DNA of 64,000 nucleotides from Anseranas semipalmata (GCA_013399115.1 VXAA01003989.1:591621-655620), one strand, 5' to 3'; shown: positions 1 to 12,816, counted from the first letter of the stretch. Notes: generated by a model from the letters alone, not told the origin. Numbers and translations: made by a program.

Positions 1-3000
1 TTTTAGCTTCAAAATGAGAACATTCACAACATACTTCAAGTTGAATATATTAAGTGCTTTGGATGGCTTGGGATTTTTTGTTTAAGGGAAACATGTACCT
101 GAAAGGCAGCAAAAAAAAAAAAAAACACACACACACATACAAAAAACTAAAAAAATACTCTGTACAGTTTTAAAATATACTACAGTTTCAAAGGATAAAA
201 AAATATATTGAGGTTACTAAAATTTTGTACCACAAAAATGAATTCTCCTAGATGGTATTATCACAGCCATGTCCTATAACTTCTTTACCAAATACGCTGA
301 GAGTCTCTATTCAAGTTATACACAAATTTCAACCTATTTCTGGGTATTAGGTAGAACTGCAATTCTGGAATTCACAATCCTCTGTCAAGTTACTGAGCCC
401 ACACACAATATGTAGCTCCAACAGACTAAATGCAGATCATAAATTGCATGAGTGTTAGTTTCTTCTAAAATGTTCAGTGCCATAATTGGGATATAGTATG
501 TATATATGGTAAGGAAGTTACTTGACATATCAATGAATACTACAGTTCTCAACATTGGGACAAAATAAATATTAAGGATCGTAACTTTTTCTTATTTAGT
601 CAGAATGATTTTTGACTCTATCCACCACTCAATAAGAGACAACTGGTACTCTGTTCTGAATACATTGATTTTGGCTGCAAGACATCTCTGGCACTACTAG
701 CAATTTCTGCTCTCCTGAAAATGGACTTTTCTTAGGGCTCATCTCAAATTCACCCAGAGCGGCAGTCTACACGCCAACAAAATGGCAGGAAGTATAGGAC
801 CTCACAGCACTCTGCCAGAGAAAATCTCCCTTCCAAAAAGGGTAGATACAACCCTCAAAGCATACACATCAAATGAGGCAGATGCCTACGAGACGACTAA
901 GATGACTCACCTGCTGGGAATGGTCCTTGTAGGCACTGTATTTCCAAAGACATTTTGTTCCCAGGTTAGAAGAGCTCCACAACAGAGCTATCCTGGATTA
1001 TAAGCAAAACCCTATCACTAAACATTGTATCCAAGATATTTCTCTCATTCCCTTTTTCTTTTGTTTTGCTTCCACATTCTCTAGCAAAACTTATTCTGTA
1101 CATCACAGACAGGAATAGCTCCTGGAATCAGGCAAGCAACGAGGTCCTAACCTCTCGTTTCGAGAGAATCAGTGGCTGCACAATATTGAAATACAAAATA
1201 AAGTCATAAGCTAAGCATACATCTCTGTCTGCTCCCATAAGTTATTCTTCAGTGGACAGACTGTGGATTCAAAGAAGTACTGCCACATTAGCAAGTGCCT
1301 ACTCTCAAAACATCTACAGTATCTTGTATACCACCTGACAAACTGCTTCATCAAAAAGCAGATACAGCAGTATCTTTAATTCATTTGAGCAGTGCAACCA
1401 GTAACAACGTGGTGGCTCACGGATATTCCTAAATCCAAAGCAGCTGGGCAATTTGGAGGAAGGATAAAAAATGGAAAATAAGTTTTCAGTCTGTTTGTTT
1501 ATTCTAGAAATAAGTTACTCATTTTGATCAATTTCTGTATTTCTGTAACCTATCAAAATTATTCAGCAAACAATCCAAGAGTACTAGGGCAATTTCAAAG
1601 ATTTTATTTACTTGCCAATTAATATGGCAGGGAATATGCTCAAAAACCTTGCCTGAGATAGAGTTCTCCAGCAAAAATCAGCCGTCACTAGGGAATAACC
1701 TGTTCTACAGTGACCTGTATTGAAATTGTAATGGAGAAAGGAAATGGAGATGAGTATGTCTTTTTTTGCCAATTTGTAATCATAACACAGGCCTAGATTT
1801 GTACTTCTACTCCAAACAAAGAAGTCTTCCAAATCATTACCCACAGATGTTTTTCTAATCTACTCTTAAAAAACAACAACAAACAAACAAAAAACCACCT
1901 GTAACTATATCCCTCTCTACATATAGTCCATATAGTTCACAACTTTTGGCATATCCCTGTATTGACTACTCTTACAATTGGAAAATTCTTTGCCAAAGTG
2001 TAACCCAAATAGGCTCTTTTGCACCATTATTTTATCCTGAGTATATGAAGAACTGCTTGTTCCCTTCCTCTCTGCAGCAACACATTTTAAAATGAATCAT
2101 ATTTTCTCTTGAACATTTTGTTCTGTAGACCAAAAAAATGCCAGTTATTTCAGTCTTCGATTATTTCATGTTTCCTAGATCTCCTGCTTTCCTTGATGTC
2201 ATTTAGACTCTTCAAACAGTAACCATCCCAAACTGTACACATCTCTTGTGAAGGTACTATTTATTTCCATATGAATATAAAAGTTTAAGATCATTGTTAT
2301 TTCTGGACAATAGATTTCATAGAATAAAGTCATTTTCTGCAAATGGAAAGGGAAGTTGAAGGGTCTGGATGAAGTTTCATCTCATTACAACTGACTGCAA
2401 GAAGTAGATTATGTTCAATGGCCAAGAGCACTGAACTGCCACAGTGAAAGCAAAGGGTACCCTGCACTTCATGAAAAGAACAGTGAAATATTACTGTCTA
2501 GCCCTGAGAAATCATCTGATCTTCCAAAGATCAGTCAAATAATAAGTTATGATTTATTCCAGCAAAAGGAGGGTGAAAGAAGTGTCCTTATTTAAAGTAG
2601 CTATGTAAAAACAAGTCTGAGGAAAAGGGAGTTCTGGAAGTTTCTAATTCTGGACTAAATACAGTTCTTTACCAGTGGCAAATCTTAACAAAGACTAACA
2701 ATCTTATAAAGCTTATTAAAACAAAACAAATAAAATAAAATCAACAACAACAAAAAAGAAACAATGCAAACTTGAAACAGTCCGAAAATCTGTAGCCCCA
2801 TATAATAATGGGCTGCAAATGTCAGTTCAGAGTATCTAATAATCCATGCAATACTGAGTCATTTAAAAATGTTTACGTTTTTACATGGTAAAAATACGAA
2901 GGACAGAATTTAAGAATAGCGTGGTGGACAGGGAATAGGGAAAATATTCTTGGCACAAAAACATCCTATTAATCCTTTATCTCAATTGAGTTTTATCTCA

Positions 3001-3474
3001 AAAAGAATCTAAAACCAGGTAACTGTATCTGAGGTAACTGAATTAAACTTGCAGAATTTCTTCACTTGATTTTCAAGGCACTTCTGTTTGTTTCAGCAAT
3101 AGGCAATTTAGAGGCACCTTTTGTCAACATTACATCTTCGTGTTTTTTTTTTTTTTCAAAGCACAAAATCTAAAGTATGGCAATCACCCCTTACGAACAG
3201 TCAGAAAAATATCTACACTATAAGCATACAAAATATGTATGTCTATACATTATATACACTGAACAGCGTGCACTCAATACACATACAAGTCCCACACGTG
3301 CCACAGACAGGATTGTGAATGAACCATTTCCTTTTAGCAGCCTTCTCTTATCAAAATAAGTAAAATATTGACCACAGATGCTGTTACTAAAGAAAAAAAG
3401 TCAAATTAAAAGATTATTGAAGAAAGGATTTTTGAGCAAATGTTAGAATGGTTATGTTCTAACTACTGCACACA
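1..3474 (-). other. TRAK1: TRAK1 3' UTR of short form / intron of long form
   Basis: This stretch lies downstream of the TAA at 3475-3477. For the read-through transcript it should be 3' UTR. For the long form it would be the intron after the donor at 3712-3713. It is AT-rich with A, T and CA runs (for example near 111-136 and 3141-3159). I searched for the known later TRAK1 exons (Ser/Pro/Thr-rich C-terminal half) and found none, so they should lie to the left of the window. No other gene or transposon is recognisable. Confidence 0.6.
2553..2558 (-). terminator. candidate poly(A) signal AATAAA, read-through TRAK1 transcript
   Basis: TTTATT on the plus strand reads AATAAA on the minus strand. 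It is the first canonical hexamer I find downstream of the short-form stop codon, about 0.9 kb away. Further copies lie at 2260-2265, 1603-1608 and 1498-1503. In AT-rich DNA such hexamers are common by chance, so which one is used cannot be told from sequence alone. Confidence 0.25.
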
Positions 3475-3929
3475 TTAACGTGCAGATGCTACACACAAAG
3501 CAATATTATGGATGCTGTTCTGGAGAGATGCGAGAATGGCCCAGTAATCAAAATCCTGTAAAGATGTCAGTTTTACTGGACTTAATGAGTTTCCCTCACC
3601 AGACCCCTCATCATCGTCAGTCGCGGACTCCTGCATCTCCTCTGTGAAAGCCTGAGATTGGCGGGGGTTATTCTTGTTGTCTGAAACAGTCACTTGTGCT
3701 TGTGACCTCTCACCTGAGGTCTCTGTGTGCTGAACTGGCGTCGAGGTAGTTAGGCCCTTGTAAGAAATGTCACCTGTCTCATCTTCCTCATAGTCATTAA
3801 GGCAGTACACTTCATCCAGGTCGAGGTCCAGGGTCCTGAAGCCCTTAGTGACAACCCCGGGCCTCGGGTCCAGGATCCCGCCCAAGTGAGGCTGAGCCAG
3901 CTGCTGCCAGTGGTGCAAAGTGGCAGAAC
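3475..3929 (-). CDS. TRAK1: TRAK1 composite terminal coding exon (short C-terminus)
   Basis: Acceptor TTTCAAG precedes base 3929. The exon begins with the last two bases of the Gly codon split from exon 8054-8370. Residues 521-591 of the 670-aa form contain the conserved TRAK1 stretch with HHWQQLAQPHLGG, DPRPGVVTKGFRTLD and DEVYCLND, ending in TSTPVQHTETS. At that point an internal donor (G then GTGAGA, GT at 3712-3713) matches where TRAK1 normally continues into C-terminal exons, and the spliced length 3714-3929 is 216 nt with phase kept. Without splicing the frame stays open for 79 more codons, through an acidic Ser-rich tract (EEMQESATDDDEGSGEG) and a hydrophobic end (DFDYWAILASLQNSIHN, then ALCVASAR), to TAA. 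Known for the family: the missing C-terminal half contributes to mitochondrial attachment. I infer that the read-through product is a real short isoform because the tail is long and open and ends cleanly. Confidence 0.85.
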
Positions 3930-6900
3930 CTTGAAAGGGAACAGAAAGACAACCAAAATAAATCAGTAATCAACACAGAATTCAAAAGGCCAAAAATCCC
4001 CCTTTGTTTATTCAGAAGTCCAAACCTCAGTCCCTCTAAAGGTTTGGAGCTTCCAGGAACTGGCTTTAACATTTCTAGGAAGACATGCCACAAAGCGAAG
4101 CTGCTTCAGCTACTGTTCAGCATTTCCAGATCAATATGAAATAAACTGATCACATCAGCACTTAGGCAAAGTCTGGTGGTAAGATGTGGCACACTTGTGC
4201 ACATGCACATCCCCTTCCCGTCAATGTTCCCATCCCTCTAAATTCACAGGATTAAGCATGAGTAGAAATAATTTATATTTAAGAGTTACACTGAACACCA
4301 TCACAGAAAGCTCAAAGAAGAGCATAACCTACATATTCCCGCATTAAGCTCACGCTAAGAAAGGTGCTAGAAACGTGCTAGTATTTCCTACTGGTAGCTG
4401 ACAGGAGGACACAGCAAGTTCAGCACTCTAACGTGTTAGAAAGCCACATCAACTCCAAGCACATGTAAGTAGATAATACCTCTGAGCTATACATCCAGTC
4501 CAAATACTTGTACGGCCCCTATGCTACAAGAAGTAAACTACTACATAACTAAATGCTACCATACCTGTAGCTTCATCCTGGGCAGAAAAATGTTTGGAGT
4601 GAGAAAAGAGGTGCATTTTACAGACAAAAGAATTCAACACACAGTGTTCAATATGAGACAATGAGTCACAAACAGCAATGTATCAGATTAAACTGATATA
4701 TACACCGAGATGGGCCCACTGAAATCAGGGGAGGACTTAGCCAATTCCTCGAATAGCAACTAAACACTGCTTGCAAGAACCAAAGTTTTCCCATGCGTGT
4801 CCACCAGTCACTACTCTGTAATGTGTGGCTTAAAACTATTCTTTCCAGGTCCTATGACACTAACAAAACATCTTCATTTTCATCTCTGCCAGCTCAAATC
4901 AGAGCAGCTTTTGCTGTGTTGTTCCTGTCCCCTCTCCCCAAAACAGAATAGTGACTCATTCAACAAGCTGACATACAAATTTCTCACCACTATTAACAAA
5001 ACTAAGAATGTTCAATTTGTTGCACTGTATATGTAAAAATCTAAAACACTGTAATAACTAGGGGAGAAATGGCTCTTACACACATTATTTTGCATCTGAA
5101 AAAAATCCAAAGGAATGAAAACAAACATCATTTCACAGTAAGGATATTGCGTTACAGGAGGCTTATTATTACAAATAGAAGTGAACTGAGAAAACTTTTT
5201 TCTTTACGATAACTGAGCTCAGTGAGTAGGCTTGTAGTAAAGTCTATCTCACTTTTAAAACCTGTAATTTGTAGCTCAGTGTGACAAGATTCTGCAGTAC
5301 AGAACAACTGGATCTGCTGGGTTATTTTGGATAACGGCCCTATTTTATTTTATTTTTAATTAAGTTTTGAGTGACTAACGAGGATTTAGACTGAATGGTA
5401 CCCTTAAGGCTCAAAAACCAGAAACCATTACAACGCCAAAATAAATAACCATAATGAAAAGAACATCCCTATAACCTGTATTTATTTCTGAATTGTCAAA
5501 AAGATCAAGTTTTTTGCTTCCATATAGAAGAAATATTCCAGAATGTGGAGAAGTACCATATATTGCCAAGTCTTAAGAAAAGCATAGAGCTTTGCTGTAT
5601 GACAATACTCTCAAAAGTTACAGAAAAATGCCAAAAATCAAGATTTCTTTCTGCAGTGCATGCAAGTATAAAATCCTGTTGCTAATTAACTTCTACGTAC
5701 AAGCTTCTGAAGATGTAATCTTTTTCACTTCATATATCACCAAAACCTATACTCAGAGAAACTCTGCAGAATAAACACTCTTTCCCAAGGAAATATATTC
5801 AACAGAATATCTGTATTTTGAGGTTTCACATTCCTATTGATGCTACATGTTATCGGTATCTTTTCAAAAGGAGAGTATCTGAGTTCCTCTGCACCTCTAT
5901 TATTTTAATCTTAATCTCATAAAATATGCATAAGTGAGCTTTAACTCTTCCGTAGAGAAGATCAGCACAAATGCAAAAAGCAATGCAATACTTGTGAACT
6001 CTCAGCTGTGAGCTGATTTAAAAGCCAAATGAAGGGAGGAATACAATACCCTGTCCTATATTCAATCTCAGGCTCTTACTACACAGTTTTGTAAATTATG
6101 TTAGTTTTCTTACAGGGCACAGGGAGTGCTATTTTGTGCTTAAGGTACAAGAAGCATATGCACAGTTTAAAAACAAACAAACAAAAAAAACCCACAAAAA
6201 TACCCCACCAGAATGTAACTAAAGCAAGTCAACTCAAGCAGACATCCTATTTGACTACAGGAAAGTTCTTTGTTTTTTTTTTCCTCCTTTTGTTTTTGGT
6301 TTTAGAAGATGTACAGAAAAAAATTCATTCCTTAGGGTTTCTGCCACCCTATTTTAAGTCACGCAGTAAAATAAAGATTTCCTTAAAGGAGTAGAAGCCA
6401 CTAACCTGAAACAAAATACAGAATTGTTTTTTTCTTCCCACATTTTAGGGCGTGAGTACCCCTAGGAAAACAATATTAAAAAAAAACAAAGGCACAACTT
6501 CTGGTAACAGTCTGCAGGTACAGCAGACTATTTTGCCACAGTAGCATGGAAGTATCCATAAAGTTAAAAAAACAGAATTAAACCTCATGAAAAATACTCA
6601 GGAAAGAAACTAAGCTAAAGTGAGGAAGAGAATCATAAATGTGTATTTAATAGAAGACAACAGACATTAAACTTACGAAACAGGCAGAAACGAACATACT
6701 ATAAATGAGATGCAAAACCAAACAGTGGAAGTACTTTAAAAGGTGAGCTAATTTTAAGGAAGACAATAACCCAGTAAGAATAATAAACAAAACTAGTAAA
6801 AAAAAACAAAAACCACACAGATAGAAAGACGATAAAGAATTAGTTTATTGGAAGAAAAAAAGCAGATATAATGGGATGGTGACAGAAATCTATTACAGTG

Positions 6901-8053
6901 GTAGCAAACAGTAATTTAAATGAAGCTGGATCATCCCTTTTCTCATGATGTACCAGGCTTATGACCACTTAAAAGCAATCATGAAAACAAACTACTAAAA
7001 ACTGCTAAACAGCATCAACTTGTGTGCTATGGCTATAGTTTCATTTGAATAGGTAGGTACAGCACGTCACTTTCTTCAGGACACAAAAGGGTTGTTTTTG
7101 CTTCTGAGTATGTGTCATGCTAAATTGCTCCTTATCAACAAAATAAGTTTGTTCTAAAAAGATGAAAAATGAACTTATGCAAATAAAAGACACATAGACA
7201 GTATGATGTAACACAAGAATTCTGTCCGAGAGAGAGAGGGAGAGGCCAAAACAGAAAGAAACCAAAGCTACACTACATAACTAGTGCATCTGTGCAGTAC
7301 TACGGGAAAACAGCTTCTTTTTTGTTTAAAACCTGAAGGAATTTACCCAGTTTTAACTGCCAGCAATAACCTGAAAGGTCTGAAGAAAGCCAGGCAGACT
7401 ATACTACTCTTATATACTGTCAACTTTGTTAGGCAGACTACAGAAATGCACTTAGCTCTGAAATAAAGCTCTAGTCCCGACTACCAGTAACCTGCATCTT
7501 GCCTTCTTCTGAGACAATAGGGAGGAAATTTGGCTAAAATAACCTATTTCGCACATGAAACCAAAGCCATAGAGACTCATGTATGGCCACTCAAACAGCC
7601 AATTAAAGTCCAGAGGTCATCTTTAATCACAAAGGTAGTCCTGTTAGACCAACTGAACTAATAAAGTAATGAAGTAAAAGGTCTTTGAAGACATTTGCAG
7701 AACTGAGATTTGATGAACTAATACTCTGTTACTTGATTTTAGATACTCAACCACCTTCCTTTTCTAAGTCTGAAACAGCAACACTGAGATTTAGCTCACT
7801 GTAAGGGAGTACTGCTTATGCACGTATGGCCTGTAACGCTTATTTTATTCTCTTGGCTGGATTTGTTTTCTAACACTTTTAAGGCTTGTGGAAAAATGTA
7901 GTAGCTAGAAGATTTCAAACCAACAGCGTGGATTACTGTCTCTAAAGTAGAAAGAATATGTATTGCAAAGATTTCCTGCTTTCTGATGATGAATAAGAGA
8001 CCACAAAGAGTCACTAAGAAGAACAGATAAAGGCCGAGGCCCTTTGTTATCAC
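3930..8053 (-). other. TRAK1: TRAK1 intron, 4.1 kb
   Basis: The intron runs from the donor after 8054 (GTGATA) to the acceptor before 3929. It is AT-rich, with short homopolymers such as T runs near 6271-6280. No exon, RNA gene or clear transposon was recognised in it. Confidence 0.6.
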
Positions 8054-8370
8054 CTTCTAGTGGTTTCACAATCTGAAGCTTTTCTGGCAGGTAGGAGCGA
8101 CTGCTGATAGACATTCCTGAATATCCAGTGAATTCTGAAAATCTGGAGTGAGTTCCCAGGGACATGATGCTCTCTGTAGGAGTAACGGAACCACTACGGA
8201 GTTCACCCTTTTCTGCCAGTTCCCGCAACTTCCTCTCCTGCTCTTCTTCAAAGAACTTCCGCTCTGAGAGGTAATTCTCCCGCCTAAGGGACAGCCTACG
8301 AAGGGCAGTCTCTAGGTCACTGGAGCCTGGTGTCCCTGGAGTTCCAGGCTTCTTCATTCTGTCTTCATTT
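8054..8370 (-). CDS. TRAK1: TRAK1 exon, Milton-family central region
   Basis: This exon encodes residues 415-519 of the 670-aa form plus split Gly codons at both ends (317 nt, phase 1 in and 1 out). The acceptor is TTTAG before AAATGAAGAC and the donor is GAAG followed by GTGATA. Recognisable TRAK1 sequence includes KKPGTPGTPGS, LETALRRLSLRRENYLSER, FFEEEQERKLRELAEKGELR, SVTPTESIMSLGTHSRFSEF and SYLPEKLQIVKPLE. The Arg-rich segment and the following charged helix lie in the part of TRAK proteins linked to Miro and kinesin association. The first residues (NEDRMKK) differ from mammalian TRAK1 but keep the frame. This is one of the most strongly conserved blocks in the window. Confidence 0.96.
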
Positions 8371-9295
8371 CTAAAGCATAACAGGGGACACACACAANGG
8401 GGTGAGAAAAAAAATTCTTTGAGAAACTTGAAACTTTCATGTGACTGTTTTGCAACATTCACCAAAACCTTTAAATTACTATGCCTGGGAACAACTTGCT
8501 ACTCTCCGAGAGAGCTCAAAGGCAAACACCAATGTTTTCTCTTTCATACTAAAACCATTTTGAATCCTAGTTCCTGGTTAGAAAAGCTCTCCTACAAAGA
8601 GCTGAGAGATGTCTACTTGTCTCTCTCTCATCGTTATACAAAATCAAGTGAGCAGGCCAAGTCTTACAGGACCAACACTGCAAGAATAAATCAGTAAGTC
8701 ACAGAAGTATGTTACGCTGATAAATATTCATTGTTTGTTTTGAGACATTAATTAGTTTTTGCTATAAAGTATACACAGCATAATGTGGAGCTTTACTGGT
8801 GGACGAAGCAAGTAGCCAGAAGAGTTAATTTCTAACTGGTTTCCTCCACAAGTTTTCACATTAGGTTGTCTACATCCACCCATCCTTCCACCACTTTATT
8901 TATTTATTTATAGGATCAAGAGCTAGCTGTAGCTGCAGCTTAAGGTGGAACTCCATGGCATTAATGTAAAATTGTACAAATATAAGGATTTTTAAGTACT
9001 GAACCACATTGGCAGAGACAAAGTGCGGTTTTACATTACCTGGTGATGATGCATCTCCAAACAGGTGTGAGTTGCACAAATTGATACATGGTACTTTCAA
9101 AAAGCTTTTTTTTTCTTTTTTTTTTTTTTTTTTAAAGCTTTAGTGCTCAAGAACTGAAAGCACAAAATAAAGTAACTTATGAAGATATAGGTCACCGTGT
9201 TAGCTGCACAATGTGAGACAAAAAGGGGAAAATAGAAACTTTTGCCTCTATGTCAGAAACAAAACAAAAGCAAAACCCAGCGCTAAAGTACTGAC
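8371..9295 (-). other. TRAK1: TRAK1 intron, 0.9 kb
   Basis: This is a short intron with a single undetermined base at 8398 just upstream (minus-strand sense) of the acceptor, and a long T tract at 9104-9133. Nothing else is recognised. Confidence 0.7.
9104..9133 (+). repeat. poly-T tract
   Basis: A nearly pure T run of about 30 nt, interrupted by one C, within an intron. Read on the minus strand it is an A tract. There is no flanking duplication or SINE body to support a retroposed tail. Confidence 0.8.
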
Positions 9296-9532
9296 CCATT
9301 CTCAGAGGATTCTGTCTCTAGGATGATGCTATTGGTCTTGTTGTCTATCATAATGTTAGAGATGTCTCCCCCATAGAAACTGGAACGTGGAGTGCTGACA
9401 CAACTAGACATGAGCGAGTTCATAGCAGAGGACTGGTTAGAGCCTGGGATATTCATTGGCGATGGAGTCATGGATCTTTGCTTGACAACTTGGTTAACAT
9501 TTCTCACTGTCTCGAAGACCCGCTTCTGATGA
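9296..9532 (-). CDS. TRAK1: TRAK1 exon, Ser/Asn-rich Milton-domain segment
   Basis: This exon encodes residues 336-413 and part of the split codons on each side (237 nt). The acceptor is TTACCAG before TCATCAG and the donor is AATGG followed by GTCAGT. Conserved TRAK1 peptides include HQKRVFETVRNVNQVVKQR, TPSPMNIPGSNQSSAMNSL, SSCVSTPRSSFYGGD and DNKTNSIILETE. The end (SSEN, then Gly) is more divergent than the rest, which agrees with the variable stretch in mammalian TRAK1. This region belongs to the kinesin-associated Milton homology region. The basic HQKRVFETV start is also shared with the paralogue TRAK2, but the following residues fit TRAK1 better. Confidence 0.96.
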
Positions 9533-11560
9533 CTGGTAAGACATACACATAGTTAATAATCACACAGTGCCTTCTCACCTTAAGAACAACCACAGAAATA
9601 GGTAACCCTATCACAGCTCCATCAACCATATTATCTTTATAGTATCTGTAAAGAAGTATATGTAGGGTCCCATATTCACTACAGTCTGGCCATTACATTC
9701 AATCCATCAACATAACACTTTTATCATCCTAGAATATTCTAGACAGAATATTTGACAGTTATGTGCATAATCCCCTCAAATATTACTACAAATTAAGTGA
9801 AAGAACATTTCAGTACGTTACCTAAAAAAACCTTAAGGTCATCGTGTGGAAATGAGTTTTTAAAAAAGAAAATTAATCTCCATTCAATTCTTAACTATGA
9901 GCTGGTTAATCCATTTCAAGAGAAAATTTGGATTTACTCTACGGCAAGCAAGTCTTGTATCTTTTCTTTTTGCAACAAATTTCCCACCCCCTTAAGTAGC
10001 ATTTTTTTCAAAAAGAAAATAAATCAGAAATATAAAGGAGCAAGAGTCTAGGGAGAGACTGCTAAGTCTGGACACCTAACTTTTGCCTTACTTATACAAT
10101 TTATTCTTTATCACCACTGTCCTGATATCATAACAACCTCTGTTCATCTGCTTCAAGATTAAGATCAGATGACACATCAGCAGAAATTTCCTGACAAAAT
10201 AAACTTGCCCTGCATCATGGTACAAAAGTACTATTGCTGCATTGTTTTACAGTTCAACAATGGCTGAACACAAAAACAGCCCAACCCTTCCAGCTTAAAG
10301 GTAACACTGCAGTGGTATAACAATGACAGCCTGCCTCAAGCTATTCAATGTCATTCAAATTTCTGTCTTTCTGTCCATGCATGCTCAACAGTTGCATCCT
10401 TCATGTGTACGCCCCAAGTCTGTAGCTGTTTGTCTTTAAGAGGCTGAATCTAAGAGCATCTATCAATAAACAATCCCACAGAGGTTACAGTTACCACTGC
10501 TGAGCAAATAAATAAAACCCAGAAGAGCCATGAGATCTAAAAAAGGTGTCCTTCGGTATATGCATAGCAATACAGAAGACATCCTAAAGATGTTAAACTG
10601 TTCTTAAATTACATTACTCTGGAAGGACAAAAGGATCCAACAGAGTTTGAGCATGCTGATGTCTTTTTGATCTTACATTTTTCTAATCAACATCTCACTT
10701 TGTCAGAGGCTCGACTCCTGCTCTGAGAAGGTTTAAGTATGTGTCAAACTGTTGGTAAATATACTTGGAAGGTTTCTTGGAAGTGGTTACTGTATGGTCC
10801 CTGAATGTCCTTTCTTTCTAAAGGTCAAGTCAAAACAGATAAACGCTCTTATAGACCCCCTAATTAGGATTTATTTGTTTCAAATGAACCAGTCCATTTG
10901 TGCAATTAGGTGAGATAAACCTGTTGAGGTACACAAGCAACTGACGTCAACAAAGCCAGTTCTGCCAAGCTGAATCTTTCTTTAGCTTTTGGACCTTCAC
11001 AAGTACTTATTTCAAACCACTCTTGTTGAATTCAACAGAGCTTTAGCAAAATGTGTACTAATTTGCACAGGTGTAATTGGCAGCAGACTAAGTACACAAC
11101 CACTCTGAATCCCTGTCTACATTGATCTTCTCCCTCTAAAAACTAGATTAGTTCAATAATTACCTGGTAACTTCTGCAGTAACACCCGAAGAGAGAACCC
11201 AAGGGACTGAACTCATCCCCTAATCATTAACTGAAGAAACCCCATACGGTAACACACAAGAAAACCAATCTTTTTCATTCTCAGAACCACATTTTCAGCA
11301 CTCAAGAATAAGGATAAAAAGTTCATAAGGTAAAGCAAAACCTATATATGTGGGTTTTCTTCTGGTAACTTAACCAGAAAATATATCCACCCCAATAACC
11401 AGATAATCTACTTTCCCTTCCCTCTGTCATTCACACTTCTCCAGAAATACTTCCTTCTAAATCCCTAGCTCAACTATTTCCTGTCTTTTCCTTTCTTATC
11501 ACATAGTTATTAACTTCAGATAGAATCAATCAATTAGGAACCAATTAGTTTCAGTCGTAC
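9533..11560 (-). other. TRAK1: TRAK1 intron, 2.0 kb
   Basis: AT-rich intron. No exon, transposon or RNA gene was recognised. The acceptor and donor are as described for the flanking exons. Confidence 0.65.
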
Positions 11561-11637
11561 GCCAAGTCAGGAGAGTCGGGTTCATCTAAATGTAGTTCTT
11601 TCCTCATTGACCCTTCTATCTCTGCTGCCAAAGAATC
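11561..11637 (-). CDS. TRAK1: TRAK1 exon, acidic linker after the coiled coil
   Basis: This 77-nt exon encodes residues 310-334 plus two bases of the Ala codon at 335. The acceptor is TTTTTAACAG before GATTCTTTGG. Recognisable sequence includes DSLAAEIEGSMRKELHLDE and PDSPDL, close to the TRAK1 segment between the coiled coil and the HQKRV block. The donor is GGC followed by GTACGA, a weak match to consensus. It is supported because joining to 9532 restores LAHQKRV in frame. If the donor is skipped, the frame meets TGA after three more codons (GTA-less reading: A, Y, D, stop), so splicing efficiency here decides between a full product and a sharply truncated one. Confidence 0.92.
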
Positions 11638-12678
11638 CTGTTAAAAACAAGCACAGAAGAAAAAAATACCATAGTATTAATAGGTTGTCACTGCAGAAAA
11701 TAATTGATTAGTTCTATAAAATACATAACAACCAATAAATTGCCATTCCAGGAAAAAAAAACATAGGTTTAAAAATGAAAATTGACGGAAAGTTGGAAGA
11801 CTAATGAATGTATCTAAATGACCGACATGTTATGGCTTAGCTTCATACTGCTACACTACTCACCATCTGAGGAGACATAACATAGATAACATCTGACAAC
11901 GATCCTGAAGAAAAATCGTTACAGACAACAACAGAATCCAGGTCCCCCAGCTTCTCAGAGTAAATTCCCTACTCAATAATACCCTCCTCTCACATCAAAA
12001 GTTTTGCTTAATTTGTTTTTATTTAAAACAAACTGAAAACTTTCTTTCCGTTCACAACATTACCCACCGATCCATATAAAAGACATGGTTCTTGGCATAA
12101 AGTATTATACATTTCCCTCATGGTGTTAAAGGTGACAGGCTATCAGTTCTCCACTGCTGGTCAGTAAGCATTACTGCCTAAATGTAATAAAGTACAGGGT
12201 CTAAGTGCTTGGTTCCCTGAATCACCATTTGGAAACCATTTTTATACAAAACACACAAACTTATCTGAGCACTAGCATACTTTTCTCAGCTTTCAACTGC
12301 ATTTGTGCAGATACAACATATATTATTAAATGTCTGCACTTTAAGTTGGCCTATGTTCCAACAGGAGATGCACAGAAAAGATGTACAGAACTGTTAACAA
12401 TCTATTAATACCTGTGATTCATAGCATAAACACAGCCAGCTTCAGGTTGTATATAATACTGCAGTGGAAACAACTAACTACACAGCACCACTGTTCCAGA
12501 ACCAAGTATGCAGAATCAACCACTCAGGTAACCTGCAACACTACACATACACATTTCACCCATGCTCCTGCCTGGCCTAGCATCCCATCCCTGAGACTGT
12601 ATCTCAGATGCAAACACTCATGTTTCCTTTCTTCGGTTGTTTTCTGGTATGTGGGTTTTTTTCCTTAAAACTGCTTAC
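11638..12678 (-). other. TRAK1: TRAK1 intron, 1.0 kb
   Basis: AT-rich intron without recognised repeats or genes. Confidence 0.65.
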
Positions 12679-12816
12679 CATAGGGAAGAGACCAAGTGAG
12701 TGGTACCGACGTGATATGGCATTTGGCATAGTCTTGTTCCTAAGGTTTTTCAGCTCTTCTTGAGCCTCATGAAGCATTTCCATGCACTCTGCATACTTGT
12801 CTTCCAGCTCACGCAA
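12679..12816 (-). CDS. TRAK1: TRAK1 exon, end of coiled coil
   Basis: This 138-nt exon has whole codons at both ends and encodes residues 264-309. The acceptor is TTACAG before TTGCGTGAG and the donor is CCTATG followed by GTAAGC. The peptide LRELEDKYAECMEMLHEAQ, then EELKNLRNKTMP, is nearly identical to mammalian TRAK1 and continues the long N-terminal coiled coil. It then leaves the helix at SRRYHSLGLFPM, a conserved motif of the Milton family. The coiled coil is the region through which TRAK dimerises and contacts kinesin-1 heavy chain. Confidence 0.97.

Noticed and set aside
4565..4577. 13-nt candidate microexon on the minus strand with a good acceptor (TTTTTCTGCCCAG) and donor (CAG followed by GTATGG)
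   Set aside because: Inclusion between exons 8054 and 3929 would shift the frame and create a stop at once, so it is not a normal coding exon. It could only act as a poison exon, with no further support.
4722..4760. Words such as GCCCACTGAAATCAGGGGAG resembling the end of old CR1/MIR-like repeats
   Set aside because: Too short (about 40 nt) and without flanking matches.
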